Assembly: GCA_033850885.1 (NCBI GenBank)
Contig: JAWWPG010000021.1
Location: 1 to 64,000 of the forward strand
Length of the DNA stretch: 64,000 bases
Reading direction: 5' to 3'
From: JAWWPG01 sp033850885
Lineage (GTDB): Bacteria > Actinomycetota > Actinomycetes > Propionibacteriales > Nocardioidaceae
Each line of letters begins with the position of its first letter. Within the stretch, counting starts at the first letter, position 1. The notes under the pieces were generated by a model, which saw nothing but the letters and a program-made list of their open reading frames with translations, did not search any database and was not told where the DNA came from. Shown here piece by piece: positions 28,833 to 37,710 of the stretch. The translations under genes were made by a program, and so were the position numbers.

Positions 28833-29255
28833 TCACAGCCGGGCGCGGAAGCGTCGGCCGCGGAACGCCTCCTCGAGTAGGCCGACGGCGCGGCGCACCT
28901 TGAGCAGCCTCGCCCCTTCGCGCTCCCACATGGCGACGGCGCCCTCCACCGCCTCCGTCGGCAGCACCTCGCGCAGGCTCACCCTGGCTTCGGAGATCCC
29001 CCGCTGGGCGGCCTGGATGCTCGCCTCGACGTGCAGCGCCGTGAACCTGGCGAGGACGACGGGGTGGCGCCGTAGCCCGTCGTACATCCGGTACTCCGGA
29101 GGGCACTGGTCGAGCAGCCACCCGATCGCGGTCTCCTCCCAGCGGGGGGCGTCGGGCGGTCGGACCGACGGCGGCCAGCCGGGCGGCGTGACCGGGCGCT
29201 CCCCCACCCGCAGCGCCGGGGCGTTCGGCCGCTGGCCCTGCCCGTCGTACCGCAT
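28833..29255 (-). CDS. Conserved hypothetical protein behind a LexA box
   Basis: A 140-residue soluble protein not assigned to a family. The N terminus (about 45 residues) is proline-rich; the rest is predicted helical, with WEETAIGWLLDQCPPEYRMYDGLRRHP and a basic C terminus (EEAFRGRRFRARL). ATG 29255 is directly preceded by GGTGGAGGG, and TCGAACATATGTTCTA lies 21 bases upstream, suggesting SOS induction. No catalytic motif is visible. The basic tail would allow nucleic-acid binding, which is speculation. It is upstream of dxs on the same strand. Confidence 0.75.
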   Translation of the reverse strand: MRYDGQGQRPNAPALRVGERPVTPPGWPPSVRPPDAPRWEETAIGWLLDQCPPEYRMYDGLRRHPVVLARFTALHVEASIQAAQRGISEARVSLREVLPTEAVEGAVAMWEREGARLLKVRRAVGLLEEAFRGRRFRARL

Positions 29256-29275
29256 CCCTCCACCGTACTACGTGA

Positions 29276-29291
29276 TCGAACATATGTTCTA
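29276..29291. promoter_or_regulatory. LexA (SOS) box between a hypothetical gene and a HIT gene
   Basis: TCGAACATATGTTCTA differs by one base from TCGAAC-N4-GTTCGA. It is 21 bases upstream of the hypothetical gene on the minus strand and 56 bases upstream of the HIT gene on the plus strand. Proximity favours the minus-strand gene, but both could be controlled. It shares TCGAACATA and GTTC with the box before uvrA. Confidence 0.75.
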
Positions 29292-29346
29292 GTCCGGAGC
29301 CACGTCGAGGCGTCCCGCCAGGCCAGCGCCTAGCCTGGTGTTCGCG

Positions 29347-29814
29347 ATGTCACCTTCCGAAGCCGCACCCTGCCTCTTCTGCCGGATCGTGGCCGGCGAC
29401 GTGACGTCGTACGTCGTGTTCGACGGCCCGGACACGATGGCCTTCCTCGACACCAGACCCGTGTTCAAGGGCCACACGCTGGTGGTGCCGCGCGCCCACA
29501 TCGAGACGCTGCTCGACCTGCCGCCCGAATTCGGACCCGCGTTCCTCGGCACCCTGCAGGGGGTCGCCGCCGCCATGTCGGACGCGCTGGGGGCGCAGGG
29601 CACGTTCGTCGCCGTCAACAACGTGGTCAGCCAGTCGGTCCCGCACCTGCACGCTCACGTGGTGCCCCGGACGAAGGGTGACGGGCTGCGCGGCTTCTTC
29701 TGCCCAAGGACCCGGTACGCCGACGACGGCGAGGCCGAGGACTATGCGAGCCGCCTGCGCAGGGTCGTCTCCCCCGGCACAGGGAATCCCGGCGAACACG
29801 GCAGACCGAGCTGA
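29347..29814 (+). CDS. HIT family nucleotide hydrolase
   Basis: A 155-residue histidine-triad protein with the catalytic H100-L-H102-A-H104-V-V motif (branch of Hint/Fhit-like nucleoside phosphoramidases and dinucleotide hydrolases). CLFCRIVAG near the N terminus gives a possible zinc pair (C9, C12) as in Hint proteins. ATG 29347 fits the family start; a GTG at 29338 is a weaker alternative. Divergent from the LexA-boxed gene and convergent with the HTH_42 gene. Physiological substrate unknown. Confidence 0.9.
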   Translation: MSPSEAAPCLFCRIVAGDVTSYVVFDGPDTMAFLDTRPVFKGHTLVVPRAHIETLLDLPPEFGPAFLGTLQGVAAAMSDALGAQGTFVAVNNVVSQSVPHLHAHVVPRTKGDGLRGFFCPRTRYADDGEAEDYASRLRRVVSPGTGNPGEHGRPS

Positions 29815-29825
29815 CAGCTCGCCAC

Positions 29826-30962
29826 CTAGAGCCGGCTGACGGCGACGTCGGTGACCGGGGTGGCGAGCACGGTGGCTATGGCGCCTGCCTGCTCCGTGAG
29901 GTCACCCGGGTCGAGCAGCCGCTCCCCGGGAAACATCTCCACCAGGATCGTCGCCGAGCCTGCCTTCCGCTCCAGCCGCCACCTCCCGCGGAGGCGGCCG
30001 TCGACCAGGACGGTGGGCGAGTGCACCCCGTTGGCGCGGTTCCAGGTGTGCGACACCGCCTGCGCGTCGGCGAAACGGTCGCGCGCCGGGGGATCGTAGC
30101 CGAGCAGCAGGGCGTCGTACTCGGGGAGCAGCCGGATCCCCGGATCAGCGGCCACGCTCGCCGGGGGCGAGGTGAGGTCGAGGTAGTCGAGGCCGTTCGG
30201 GCCCGGACGGCTGGAGATCTCGTCGCCGAGTGAGGCCACGGCGGCGTCGACGTTGCGCAGCCCGTCGCCGCTCCACCAGGCGAGGTCTCGACGGGTGGCG
30301 GGTCCCGATGCCGCCAGCTGCCGGCGCACGAGTGTCGCAAGCGCGTCCTGCGGGTCCGGCGTCGCCTCGCCGATCGCGTACCCCGCGGCGCGGTAGACGA
30401 CCTCGGCCTGGCTGTCCCAACCGGCCCCGGCGCGTGGCCGCCGGAGCATGGCGGCGTGCGCACGGTAGGCGAACCGGCCGGCCTCGTTGTCGGTGGCAGC
30501 TAGCGAGTCGCGCAGTCCGTGGCGGCCGAACCAGTCGCGCATGTGCGTCTCGATCTCCTGGTGGGTCACCCATCCCGGCTCGCTGAGCGACTCGATCTCC
30601 GCGCGGAACTCCCTCAGCAGCGGCTCGCTGAGCTTGAGGGTACGGCGCCACAGACCCGCCAGGGCCCGCGTCGAAACCGCGTTGAGCGCACCATGGTCAT
30701 CCCGCGCGGACGTATGGACGGTGCCGCGGAGGCTTGTCGACCGGACCAGGCGCAACGACGCGTGGGTCGCGGTGACGGCGTCGTAGGACACACCGGGCAA
30801 CCGCGCAGCGAGGCTGAGGAACGGCGCGCGGGCGGCCTGGGACTGGATCGGCCCGACCCGTCGTACCACGTCGAGGACCGCGGCCTCGTCGCGCCCGCGG
30901 ATCCGCGGGAACTGGCGACCGAGTGTGGCGGCCGCCAGCCCCTCCCACGTCCACGGACGCAC
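29826..30962 (-). CDS. Winged-helix HTH_42 protein, AlkZ-like DNA glycosylase candidate
   Basis: A 378-residue HTH_42 protein. RRVGPIQSQAARAPFLSLAARLPG carries Q40-S-Q42, matching the Gln-x-Gln catalytic pair of AlkZ-type glycosylases that excise bulky or crosslinked alkyl-purines. Further marks are the tandem winged-helix region (WWSGDGLRNVDAA) and the C-terminal PTVLVDGRLRGRWR strand. It starts one base from the aconitase stop and is likely co-transcribed with it. Compare the protein at 1305-2471, which has His-Ala-Thr at the same place. Activity is inferred. Confidence 0.83.
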   Translation of the reverse strand: MRPWTWEGLAAATLGRQFPRIRGRDEAAVLDVVRRVGPIQSQAARAPFLSLAARLPGVSYDAVTATHASLRLVRSTSLRGTVHTSARDDHGALNAVSTRALAGLWRRTLKLSEPLLREFRAEIESLSEPGWVTHQEIETHMRDWFGRHGLRDSLAATDNEAGRFAYRAHAAMLRRPRAGAGWDSQAEVVYRAAGYAIGEATPDPQDALATLVRRQLAASGPATRRDLAWWSGDGLRNVDAAVASLGDEISSRPGPNGLDYLDLTSPPASVAADPGIRLLPEYDALLLGYDPPARDRFADAQAVSHTWNRANGVHSPTVLVDGRLRGRWRLERKAGSATILVEMFPGERLLDPGDLTEQAGAIATVLATPVTDVAVSRL

Positions 30963-30963
30963 G

Positions 30964-33783
30964 TCAGCGGTTGCGGATGCTGCGCAGCACGTACGGCATG
31001 ATCCCGCCGTGCCGGTAGTAGCCCAGCTCGCCTGGGGTGTCGATGCGGACCACCGCGTCGAACTCCACGTCCGCGCCGCCGCTCGCGGTGACGTTGACGG
31101 TCTGCGGGCTGCCGCCCTCGTTCATCGCCTCGACGCCGCTGATCTCGAAGGTTTCCTCCCCGGTCAGCCCGAGCGACTCGGCGTTCTCGCCCTCGGGGTA
31201 CTGCAGCGGCAGCACCCCCATACCGATCAGGTTCGAGCGGTGGATCCGCTCGTAGGACTCGGCAACCACCGCCCGCACGCCGAGCAGCGCCGTACCCTTG
31301 GCCGCCCAGTCACGCGACGAGCCCGACCCGTACTCCTTGCCGGCGAGGATCACCAGCGGCGTGCCGGCCTCCGCATAGTCCTGGGACGCCTCGTAGATCG
31401 TCGTCACCTCGCCGTCCGTTGCGAAGTTCCGGGTGAAGCCACCCTCCGTCCCGGGAGCGAGCTGGTTACGAAGCCTGATGTTTGCGAACGTGCCGCGCAC
31501 CATCACCTCGTGGTTGCCACGGCGCGACCCGTACGAGTTGAACTCGCGCGGCTCGACCCCGTGCTCCGACAGGTAGCTGCCCGCCGGCGAGTCCCGCTTG
31601 ATCGCCCCGGCCGGGGAGATGTGGTCCGTGGTCACCGAGTCACCGAGCTTGGCAAGCACCCTCGCGCCGTGGATGTCCTTCACCGGTTCGGGTTCCTGCG
31701 GCATCCCCTCGAAGTACGGCGGCTTCCGCACGTACGTCGACTCCGGGTCCCATGCGAACGTGTCGCCCTCCGGGGTGGACAGCGACGTCCACCGTTCGTC
31801 GCCGGCGAACACGTCCGCGTAGTCGGTGGAGAACATCTCCGAGGTGATCGAGCTTGCTACGATCCCGTCGACGTCTGCGGGCGCCGGCCAGATGTCCTTG
31901 AGGAACACGTCGTTGCCGTCCGGATCCTGCCCGAGCGGCTCCTTGAACAGGTCGATGTCCATGGTGCCGGCGATCGCATAGGCGACGACCAGCGGCGGTG
32001 AGGCCAGGTAGTTCATCTTGATGTCGGGGTTGATGCGGCCTTCGAAGTTGCGGTTTCCTGACAGCACCGCCGCGACTGCCAGGTCGGCCTCGTTCACCGC
32101 CGCGCTGACCTCCGGGATGAGCGGGCCCGAGTTGCCGATACAGGTGGTACACCCGTAGCCGACGAGGTTGAAGCCCAGCTTCTCCAGGTACGGCGTCAGG
32201 CCGGCGCGTTCGTAGTAGTCGGTGACGACCTTCGACCCGGGCGCGAGCGTCGTCTTGACCCACGGCTTCCGGGTGAGGCCGCGGTCGACGGCGTTCTTCG
32301 CCACCAGCGCGGCGCCGATCATCACCGAGGGGTTGGACGTGTTCGTGCACGACGTGATGGCCGCGATGACGACCGCACCGTGGTCGACCTCGAAGCTGGC
32401 GCCGTCCTCGAGCGTCACGGTCACCGGGTTGCGCGGCCGGTCGGCGCTGTCGGCGCCCGGCTGATGGCCGGCGGGCGGCGGGGAGTGGTTCTCCCCTTCG
32501 TGAGAAGGCGGGTCGCTGGCCGGGAACGACTCGGCATCTGCCTCGTCGTACGAGGTCTGGGCGCCCTCAGAGCCGGCGTCGTCGCGGTCGCTGACGTAGT
32601 CGCCGAGGACGTTGCGGAACGAGTCCTTGGCGTCGGTCAGCGAGATCCGGTCCTGAGGTCGCTTGGGCCCTGCGATCGAGGGGACAACCGAGCCCAGGTC
32701 GAGCTCGAGGCGCTCCGAGAACCGTGGCTCGGCCTCGGGGTCGTGCCAGAGACCCTGCTCCTTGGTGTAGGCCTCGACGAGTGCCACCTGCTGGTCGCTG
32801 CGTCCCGTCAGCCGCAGGTAGGTGAGCGTCGCCTCGTCCACGGGGAAGATCGCGATCGTCGAGCCGTACTCGGGCGACATGTTGCCGATCGTCGCCCGGT
32901 TCGCGACCGGCACCGACGGGACGCCGCTGCCGTAGAACTCCACGAACTTGCCCACGACCCCGTGCCGCCGAAGCATCTCGGTGATCGTCAGCACCAGGTC
33001 GGTCGCCGTCGCACCCTCGGGCAGCTCGCCGGAGAGCTTGAAGCCGACGACGCGAGGGATCAGCATCGACACCGGCTGGCCGAGCATGGCGGCCTCGGCC
33101 TCGATGCCGCCCACGCCCCACCCGACGACGCCGAGGCCGTTGACCATCGTCGTGTGCGAATCGGTGCCCACAAGCGTGTCCGGGTACGCGACACCGTCCC
33201 TCAGGTAGACGACCTGTGCCAGGTGCTCGATGTTGACCTGGTGCACGATCCCGGTGCCCGGTGGGACGACCTTGAAGTTGTCGAACGCACCCTGTCCCCA
33301 GCGCAGGAACTGGTATCGCTCCCGGTTGCGTCCGTACTCGAACTCCACGTTGCGTTCGAACGCGTTCGACGTGCCGAAGACGTCGGCGATGACGGAGTGG
33401 TCGATCACCAGCTCCGCCGGCGCGAGCGGGTTGATCAGGGTCGGGTCGCCGCCGAGGTCGCTCATGGCCTCCCGCATCGTGGCCAGGTCGACAATGGCGG
33501 GTACGCCGGTGAAGTCCTGCATGATGACGCGGGCCGGGGTGTACTGGATCTCCTGGCTGGGCATGCTGTCGGGGTCCCACCCGGCAACTGCTCTGACGTC
33601 GTCGGCGGTGATGTCGCTGCCGTCCTCGGCGCGGAGCAGGTTCTCGAGCAGGACCTTCAGGCTGTAGGGCAGGCTGGCCACGTCGAGCCCGTCCCCGGCC
33701 ACGCTGGAGAGCCGATAGATCTCGTACGACTCGTCCCCGACGTCCAGCGTCCCCTTGGCCCCAAAGCTGTCAACGGTGCTCAT
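30964..33783 (-). CDS. acnA: Aconitate hydratase A
   Basis: TCA-cycle enzyme interconverting citrate and isocitrate; apo forms can bind mRNA. The 939 residues include the 4Fe-4S ligands C479 (ITSCTNTSNP), C545 and C548 (GYGCTTCIGNSG) and the swivel domain with GSSRDWAAKGT. A hydrophilic insertion at about 400-455 contains ESFPASDPPS and separates the first two large regions; similar loops occur in actinobacterial aconitases. ATG 33783. A perfect palindrome lies about 60 bases upstream, likely an operator. The HTH_42 gene follows directly. Confidence 0.97.
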   Translation of the reverse strand: MSTVDSFGAKGTLDVGDESYEIYRLSSVAGDGLDVASLPYSLKVLLENLLRAEDGSDITADDVRAVAGWDPDSMPSQEIQYTPARVIMQDFTGVPAIVDLATMREAMSDLGGDPTLINPLAPAELVIDHSVIADVFGTSNAFERNVEFEYGRNRERYQFLRWGQGAFDNFKVVPPGTGIVHQVNIEHLAQVVYLRDGVAYPDTLVGTDSHTTMVNGLGVVGWGVGGIEAEAAMLGQPVSMLIPRVVGFKLSGELPEGATATDLVLTITEMLRRHGVVGKFVEFYGSGVPSVPVANRATIGNMSPEYGSTIAIFPVDEATLTYLRLTGRSDQQVALVEAYTKEQGLWHDPEAEPRFSERLELDLGSVVPSIAGPKRPQDRISLTDAKDSFRNVLGDYVSDRDDAGSEGAQTSYDEADAESFPASDPPSHEGENHSPPPAGHQPGADSADRPRNPVTVTLEDGASFEVDHGAVVIAAITSCTNTSNPSVMIGAALVAKNAVDRGLTRKPWVKTTLAPGSKVVTDYYERAGLTPYLEKLGFNLVGYGCTTCIGNSGPLIPEVSAAVNEADLAVAAVLSGNRNFEGRINPDIKMNYLASPPLVVAYAIAGTMDIDLFKEPLGQDPDGNDVFLKDIWPAPADVDGIVASSITSEMFSTDYADVFAGDERWTSLSTPEGDTFAWDPESTYVRKPPYFEGMPQEPEPVKDIHGARVLAKLGDSVTTDHISPAGAIKRDSPAGSYLSEHGVEPREFNSYGSRRGNHEVMVRGTFANIRLRNQLAPGTEGGFTRNFATDGEVTTIYEASQDYAEAGTPLVILAGKEYGSGSSRDWAAKGTALLGVRAVVAESYERIHRSNLIGMGVLPLQYPEGENAESLGLTGEETFEISGVEAMNEGGSPQTVNVTASGGADVEFDAVVRIDTPGELGYYRHGGIMPYVLRSIRNR

Positions 33784-33843
33784 GCCCGCGCTCCTTCACC
33801 TGATGTGGTTCTTCTATCGTTCCCCAGCCACGGCCGCTCCGCC

Positions 33844-33867
33844 AGGTATCTTGATATCAAGATACCT
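33844..33867. promoter_or_regulatory. Perfect 24-bp palindrome upstream of aconitase
   Basis: A perfect palindrome with centre TCTTGATATCAAGA, extended by five matching bases on each side, spans 33844-33867. It is 61 bases upstream of the aconitase start and touches the stop codon of the transporter gene. In this GC-rich genome such an A/T-rich perfect inverted repeat is striking. It is most simply an operator for a dimeric repressor of aconitase. The regulator is not encoded nearby. A bidirectional terminator is less likely because the flanks lack T-tracts. Confidence 0.7.
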
Positions 33868-36170
33868 CATGACTCGCCGGCGCCGGTCTCCCCTCCCGTC
33901 TCGTCGCCCGTCTCGTTGGAGCCGCGACTGCGGCGCCGGCGTCGCTTCGCCTGACGCTTCCTGTTGCCGCGCTGGCCTCGTCCGCCCAGACCTCCCCTGG
34001 CCGGCGGCTGCTCGCCCCGGCCACCCCGTCCGGAACCCCGGCGACCGCCGCCGACCGACGGTTCGCCGTCCCGCTGAGGCTCCGGCCCGAGATCGGTGGC
34101 CACCGGCGACGTGGGACCGACACCCTCCTCCCGCTGGGCGGCTCGCTTGCGAGGGCCGCCTCTGGCCGGCCCTCGCCGGACACTCCCGACGACCGCAGTC
34201 GGCCGGTCCAGCCGCCGCTCGGCGACGGCGGACGACCGCAGCTGGAACGGCACCGAGGTGACCATCACGCCCGGTGTGAAGAGCAGCCTGCCCTTGAGCC
34301 GCAGCGCGCTCTGGTTGTGCAACAGCTGCTCCCACCAGTGCCCCACGACGTACTCGGGGATGTACACCGTCACGACGTCCCGTGGACTCTTGCGCCGCAG
34401 TGCACGCACGTAGTCGAGCACCGGCTTGGTGATCTCGCGGTACGGCGAGGCGAGCACCTTGAGCGGGACAGTGATGCCGTCTGCGTCCCACTGCCGCAGC
34501 AGCCCCGCGGTGACGTCATCGTCGACGTCGACCGTGACCGCCTCCAGCGTGTTGGGACGCGAGGCCTTGGCATAGGCCAGCGCGCGAAGGGTCGGGCGGT
34601 GGATCTTCGAGACCAGCACGATCGCGTGGATCCGCGAGGGCAGTGCGGTGTCCTCGTGGGCCCCTTCGAGCTCGCGAGCGACCCGGTCGTAGTGGTGGTG
34701 GATGCTTCTCATCAGGAAGAACAGCAGGATCATGGCCAGGATCGCGATCCAGGCCCCGTGCACGAACTTGGTGATCAGCACGATGACGAGCACCAGGCCG
34801 GTCACGCCGAGGCCGATCGCGTTGATGACGCGGCTGCGCTGCATCCTTCGCCGCTGGCCCCGGTCCTGCTCGCTGCGCAGGAGACGGGTCCAGTGCCGGA
34901 TCATGCCGGTCTGGCTCGTCGTGAACGACACGAAGACCCCGACGATGTAGAGCTGGATCAGCCTCGTGACCTGTGCGTCGAACGCATAGATCAGGACCAC
35001 CGCGAAACCGGCCAGCAGCACGATGCCGTTCGAGAAGGCCAGCCGGTCGCCGCGGGTGTGGAGCTGGCGGGGCAGGTAGCCGTCGCGCGCGAGGATCGAT
35101 GCCAGCACGGGGAACCCGTTGAAGGCGGTGTTCGCGGCCAGCATCAAGATGACGCCGGTGGACGCGGCGACCAGGTAGAAACCGAAGGGGAACTGGTCGA
35201 AGATCCCCCTCGCCAGCTGGCCGATGATGGGGTCTTGGGAGAAGTTCACGCCCAGCACGTGCCCGTGCGGGCCGACGAGCCGTACCCCGTTGTCGACGTC
35301 GGCGAGGCGCACGTGCATCAGGTTGCCGAGAATCAGGATGGACATGCCCATGGTGACCGCAATCGTGCCGAGAAGCAGCAGGGTGGTCGCCGCGTTCTTG
35401 CCCTTGGGCTTGCGGAAAGCCGGGACACCGTTGCTGATCGCCTCGACACCGGTGAGCGCCGCGGACCCGGAGGCGAAGGCCCGCAGGACGAGGAAGACGA
35501 CGGCAAGGCTGCCGAACCCACCCGTGAGGTGCTCGGTGCCCTTGATCGAGTAGCCCGCGAGCTCCGAGCTGGGCAGTGACCCCGTGAAGTACCTGACGAA
35601 GCCGTAGAAGGCCATCGACAGGATCGACGCCATGAAGATGTACGTCGGAATGGCGAACGCCGTCCCGGACTCCTTGACCCCCCTGAGGTTCATCGTCATG
35701 AGGAACACGGTGGCCAGGATCGCGAGCAGCGCCTCGTGGCCCTGCAGCACGTCGATCGCCGACGCGGCATACTGCGCCGCCGACGAGATCGAGACGGCGA
35801 CCGTCAGGACGTAGTCGACCATCAGCGCACTCGCCACGACCAGACCTGCGGTGCCGCCGAGGTTGGTCGTGGCCACCTCGTAGTCGCCGCCGCCCGACTG
35901 GTAGGCCTGCACGTTCTGGCGGTACGACGCGACGACCGTCAGCATCACCAGGGCGACCGCGATCCCGATCTTCCAGGAGACCGTGTAGAAGGCGAGCCCT
36001 GCCGCGGACAGGGTCAGGAAGATTTCGTCAGGGGCGTACCCGACCGACGACAGCGCGTCGCTGGCGAAGACCGGCAGGGCGATCCGCTTGGAGAGGAGGG
36101 TCTCCCCGAGCTGAGTGTTCCGGAGCTTGCGTCCAAGCAGCAGGCGCTTGCCGACGTCCCGTATGCCCAC
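33867..36170 (-). CDS. KimA-like APC-family potassium transporter with Arg/Gly-rich tail
   Basis: A 767-residue protein. Residues 1 to about 480 hold 12 predicted membrane helices of the APC superfamily, with ALPVFASDALSSVGYAPDEI near the N terminus as in KimA/YdaO potassium importers. Next is a cytosolic domain of about 150 residues (RPTLRALAYAKASRPNTLEAVTV). The last ~117 residues are disordered and rich in Arg and Gly (RRGSGRGGRG, KRQAKRRRRRSRG) with an acidic end. It is divergent from the CeoB/CeoC pair, supporting a potassium role. KimA is c-di-AMP controlled in Bacillus; whether here is unknown. Confidence 0.85.
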   Translation of the reverse strand: MGIRDVGKRLLLGRKLRNTQLGETLLSKRIALPVFASDALSSVGYAPDEIFLTLSAAGLAFYTVSWKIGIAVALVMLTVVASYRQNVQAYQSGGGDYEVATTNLGGTAGLVVASALMVDYVLTVAVSISSAAQYAASAIDVLQGHEALLAILATVFLMTMNLRGVKESGTAFAIPTYIFMASILSMAFYGFVRYFTGSLPSSELAGYSIKGTEHLTGGFGSLAVVFLVLRAFASGSAALTGVEAISNGVPAFRKPKGKNAATTLLLLGTIAVTMGMSILILGNLMHVRLADVDNGVRLVGPHGHVLGVNFSQDPIIGQLARGIFDQFPFGFYLVAASTGVILMLAANTAFNGFPVLASILARDGYLPRQLHTRGDRLAFSNGIVLLAGFAVVLIYAFDAQVTRLIQLYIVGVFVSFTTSQTGMIRHWTRLLRSEQDRGQRRRMQRSRVINAIGLGVTGLVLVIVLITKFVHGAWIAILAMILLFFLMRSIHHHYDRVARELEGAHEDTALPSRIHAIVLVSKIHRPTLRALAYAKASRPNTLEAVTVDVDDDVTAGLLRQWDADGITVPLKVLASPYREITKPVLDYVRALRRKSPRDVVTVYIPEYVVGHWWEQLLHNQSALRLKGRLLFTPGVMVTSVPFQLRSSAVAERRLDRPTAVVGSVRRGPARGGPRKRAAQREEGVGPTSPVATDLGPEPQRDGEPSVGGGRRGSGRGGRGEQPPARGGLGGRGQRGNRKRQAKRRRRRSRGSNETGDETGGETGAGES

Positions 36171-36349
36171 GGACGGATGCTAGACCACTCGGCCGTCGTG
36201 GCGGCGGCGCGCACGTCGGCCGCGGGGCGCGGTGGTCACGGCATCTGCACGGGCGTGCCCTGTCCGCTTGGCCGCAAACGTGTAGCGTCATGCCGGACGG
36301 ACTCGGCCGGGTCCGCCACCGACTCGCCGCCAGACCTTGGAAGGCAACC

Positions 36350-37009
36350 GTGCACGTCGTGATCATGGGCTGTGGCCGGGTTGGTTCCACGCTTGCCAGA
36401 TACCTCGAGGACCGCTCTCACACGGTGGCGATCATCGACGCCAACCCGGAGGCGTTCCGTCGGCTCGGCCCGAGGTTCTCGGGCGACAAGGTGACCGGGT
36501 ACGGCTTCGACCGGACCGTCCTCAAGAACGCGGGGATCGAGCGGGCCGGCGCGTTCGCCGCCGTGAGCAGCGGCGACAACTCCAACATCATCGCCGCCAG
36601 GGTCGCTCGCGAGATGTTCGGGCTCGAGAAGGTCGTGGCACGGATCTACGACCCACGCCGCGCCGAGGTCTACCAGAGACTCGGGATCGCCACCGTCGCC
36701 ACCGTTCGTTGGACAGCGGACCAGATCCTGCGGCGGCTGCTGCCGGAGGGGTCCGAACCGGAGTGGCGTGATGCTTCCGGCCTGATCCGCATCTCCGTCG
36801 TCGCCGTCCCCGAGGAGTGGGTGGGCGAGAAGGTGCACACGCTCGAGGAGACCGGCGCCAAGGTCGCGTTCCTGACCCGCCTCGGGGAGGCGCGGATGGC
36901 CGACCACAACCTCGTCCTGCAGGACGGGGACGTCGTGCACCTCGTCATGACCGAGGAAGGCGCCCACGACGTCATGGAGAACATCGCCAAGGGACCCGAG
37001 GAGCACTGA
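36350..37009 (+). CDS. ceoB: TrkA-family potassium uptake protein (CeoB-like)
   Basis: A 219-residue cytosolic regulator with an N-terminal RCK/TrkA-N NAD-binding domain (MGCGRVGSTLA, G7-x-G9-x-x-G12; acidic ribose ligand in IIDANPEAF) and a C-terminal TrkA-C domain (about 140-219, ISVVAVPEEWVGEKV). It gates potassium transporters in response to nucleotides. GTG 36350 follows GGAAGG and gives a family start. The stop overlaps ATG of the next gene (37009). Divergent from the KimA-like gene. Confidence 0.88.
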   Translation: MHVVIMGCGRVGSTLARYLEDRSHTVAIIDANPEAFRRLGPRFSGDKVTGYGFDRTVLKNAGIERAGAFAAVSSGDNSNIIAARVAREMFGLEKVVARIYDPRRAEVYQRLGIATVATVRWTADQILRRLLPEGSEPEWRDASGLIRISVVAVPEEWVGEKVHTLEETGAKVAFLTRLGEARMADHNLVLQDGDVVHLVMTEEGAHDVMENIAKGPEEH

Positions 37010-37695
37010 TGCGGGTAGCAATCGCGGGTGCAGGCGCCGTTGGTCGTTCGGTCGCCTCCGAGCTCCTCGAGAACGGACACGAGGTCCTCCTCATCGACAA
37101 GGACCCTCATGCGATCAAGGCCGACAGCGTCCCGGACGCCGAGTGGCTGCTCGCGGACGCGTGCGAGCTGTCCTCGCTGGACGAGGCGGGCCTGCAGCGG
37201 TGCGACGTCGTGATCGCGTCCACGGGCGACGACAAGGCGAACCTGGTGATCTCGCTGCTGGCCAAGACCGAGTTCGCCGTCCCGCGCACGGTGGGCCGGG
37301 TCAACCACCCGAGCAACGAGTGGCTGTTCAACGAGTCCTGGGGCGTCGACGTCTCCGTGTCCACACCCCGGATCATGTCCGCTCTGGTCGAGGAGGCGGT
37401 CACCGTCGGTGACGTCGTGCGGCTCTTCACCTTCCGGCAGAGCAACACGAACATTGTCGAGCTCACGCTGCCCGACTCCTCGCCGTACGTCGGCACTCAG
37501 GTCCGGGAGGTGGAGTGGCCGCCGGACGCCTCGCTCGTCGCCGTGCTGCGTGACGGGCACGTGCACCAGCCCCACCCGGAGGCGACTCTCGAGGCGCACG
37601 ACGAGCTGCTGTTCGTCACCACGCCCGAGACCGAGGAGGACCTGGCCCGCCTGCTTGCGCCCCACCATGACGGGACGACCGTCAACCGACTCTGA
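37009..37695 (+). CDS. ceoC: TrkA-family potassium uptake protein (CeoC-like)
   Basis: A 228-residue paralogue of the preceding gene: TrkA-N domain with AGAGAVGRSVASELL and IDKDPHAIK, and TrkA-C domain with YVGTQVREVEWPPDASLVAVLRDG. The one-base overlap with the upstream stop indicates coupling, and the two probably form a heteromeric ring on the neighbouring transporter. It ends 16 bases before the stop of the DUF3159 gene. Confidence 0.88.
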   Translation: MRVAIAGAGAVGRSVASELLENGHEVLLIDKDPHAIKADSVPDAEWLLADACELSSLDEAGLQRCDVVIASTGDDKANLVISLLAKTEFAVPRTVGRVNHPSNEWLFNESWGVDVSVSTPRIMSALVEEAVTVGDVVRLFTFRQSNTNIVELTLPDSSPYVGTQVREVEWPPDASLVAVLRDGHVHQPHPEATLEAHDELLFVTTPETEEDLARLLAPHHDGTTVNRL

Positions 37696-37710
37696 CGGTC
37701 GGCGCCCGTG

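Noticed and set aside
33349..33365. SOS-like TCGAAC...TTCGA inside the aconitase gene
   Set aside because: Spacing between half-sites is two bases short of the LexA consensus, and it lies within coding sequence.
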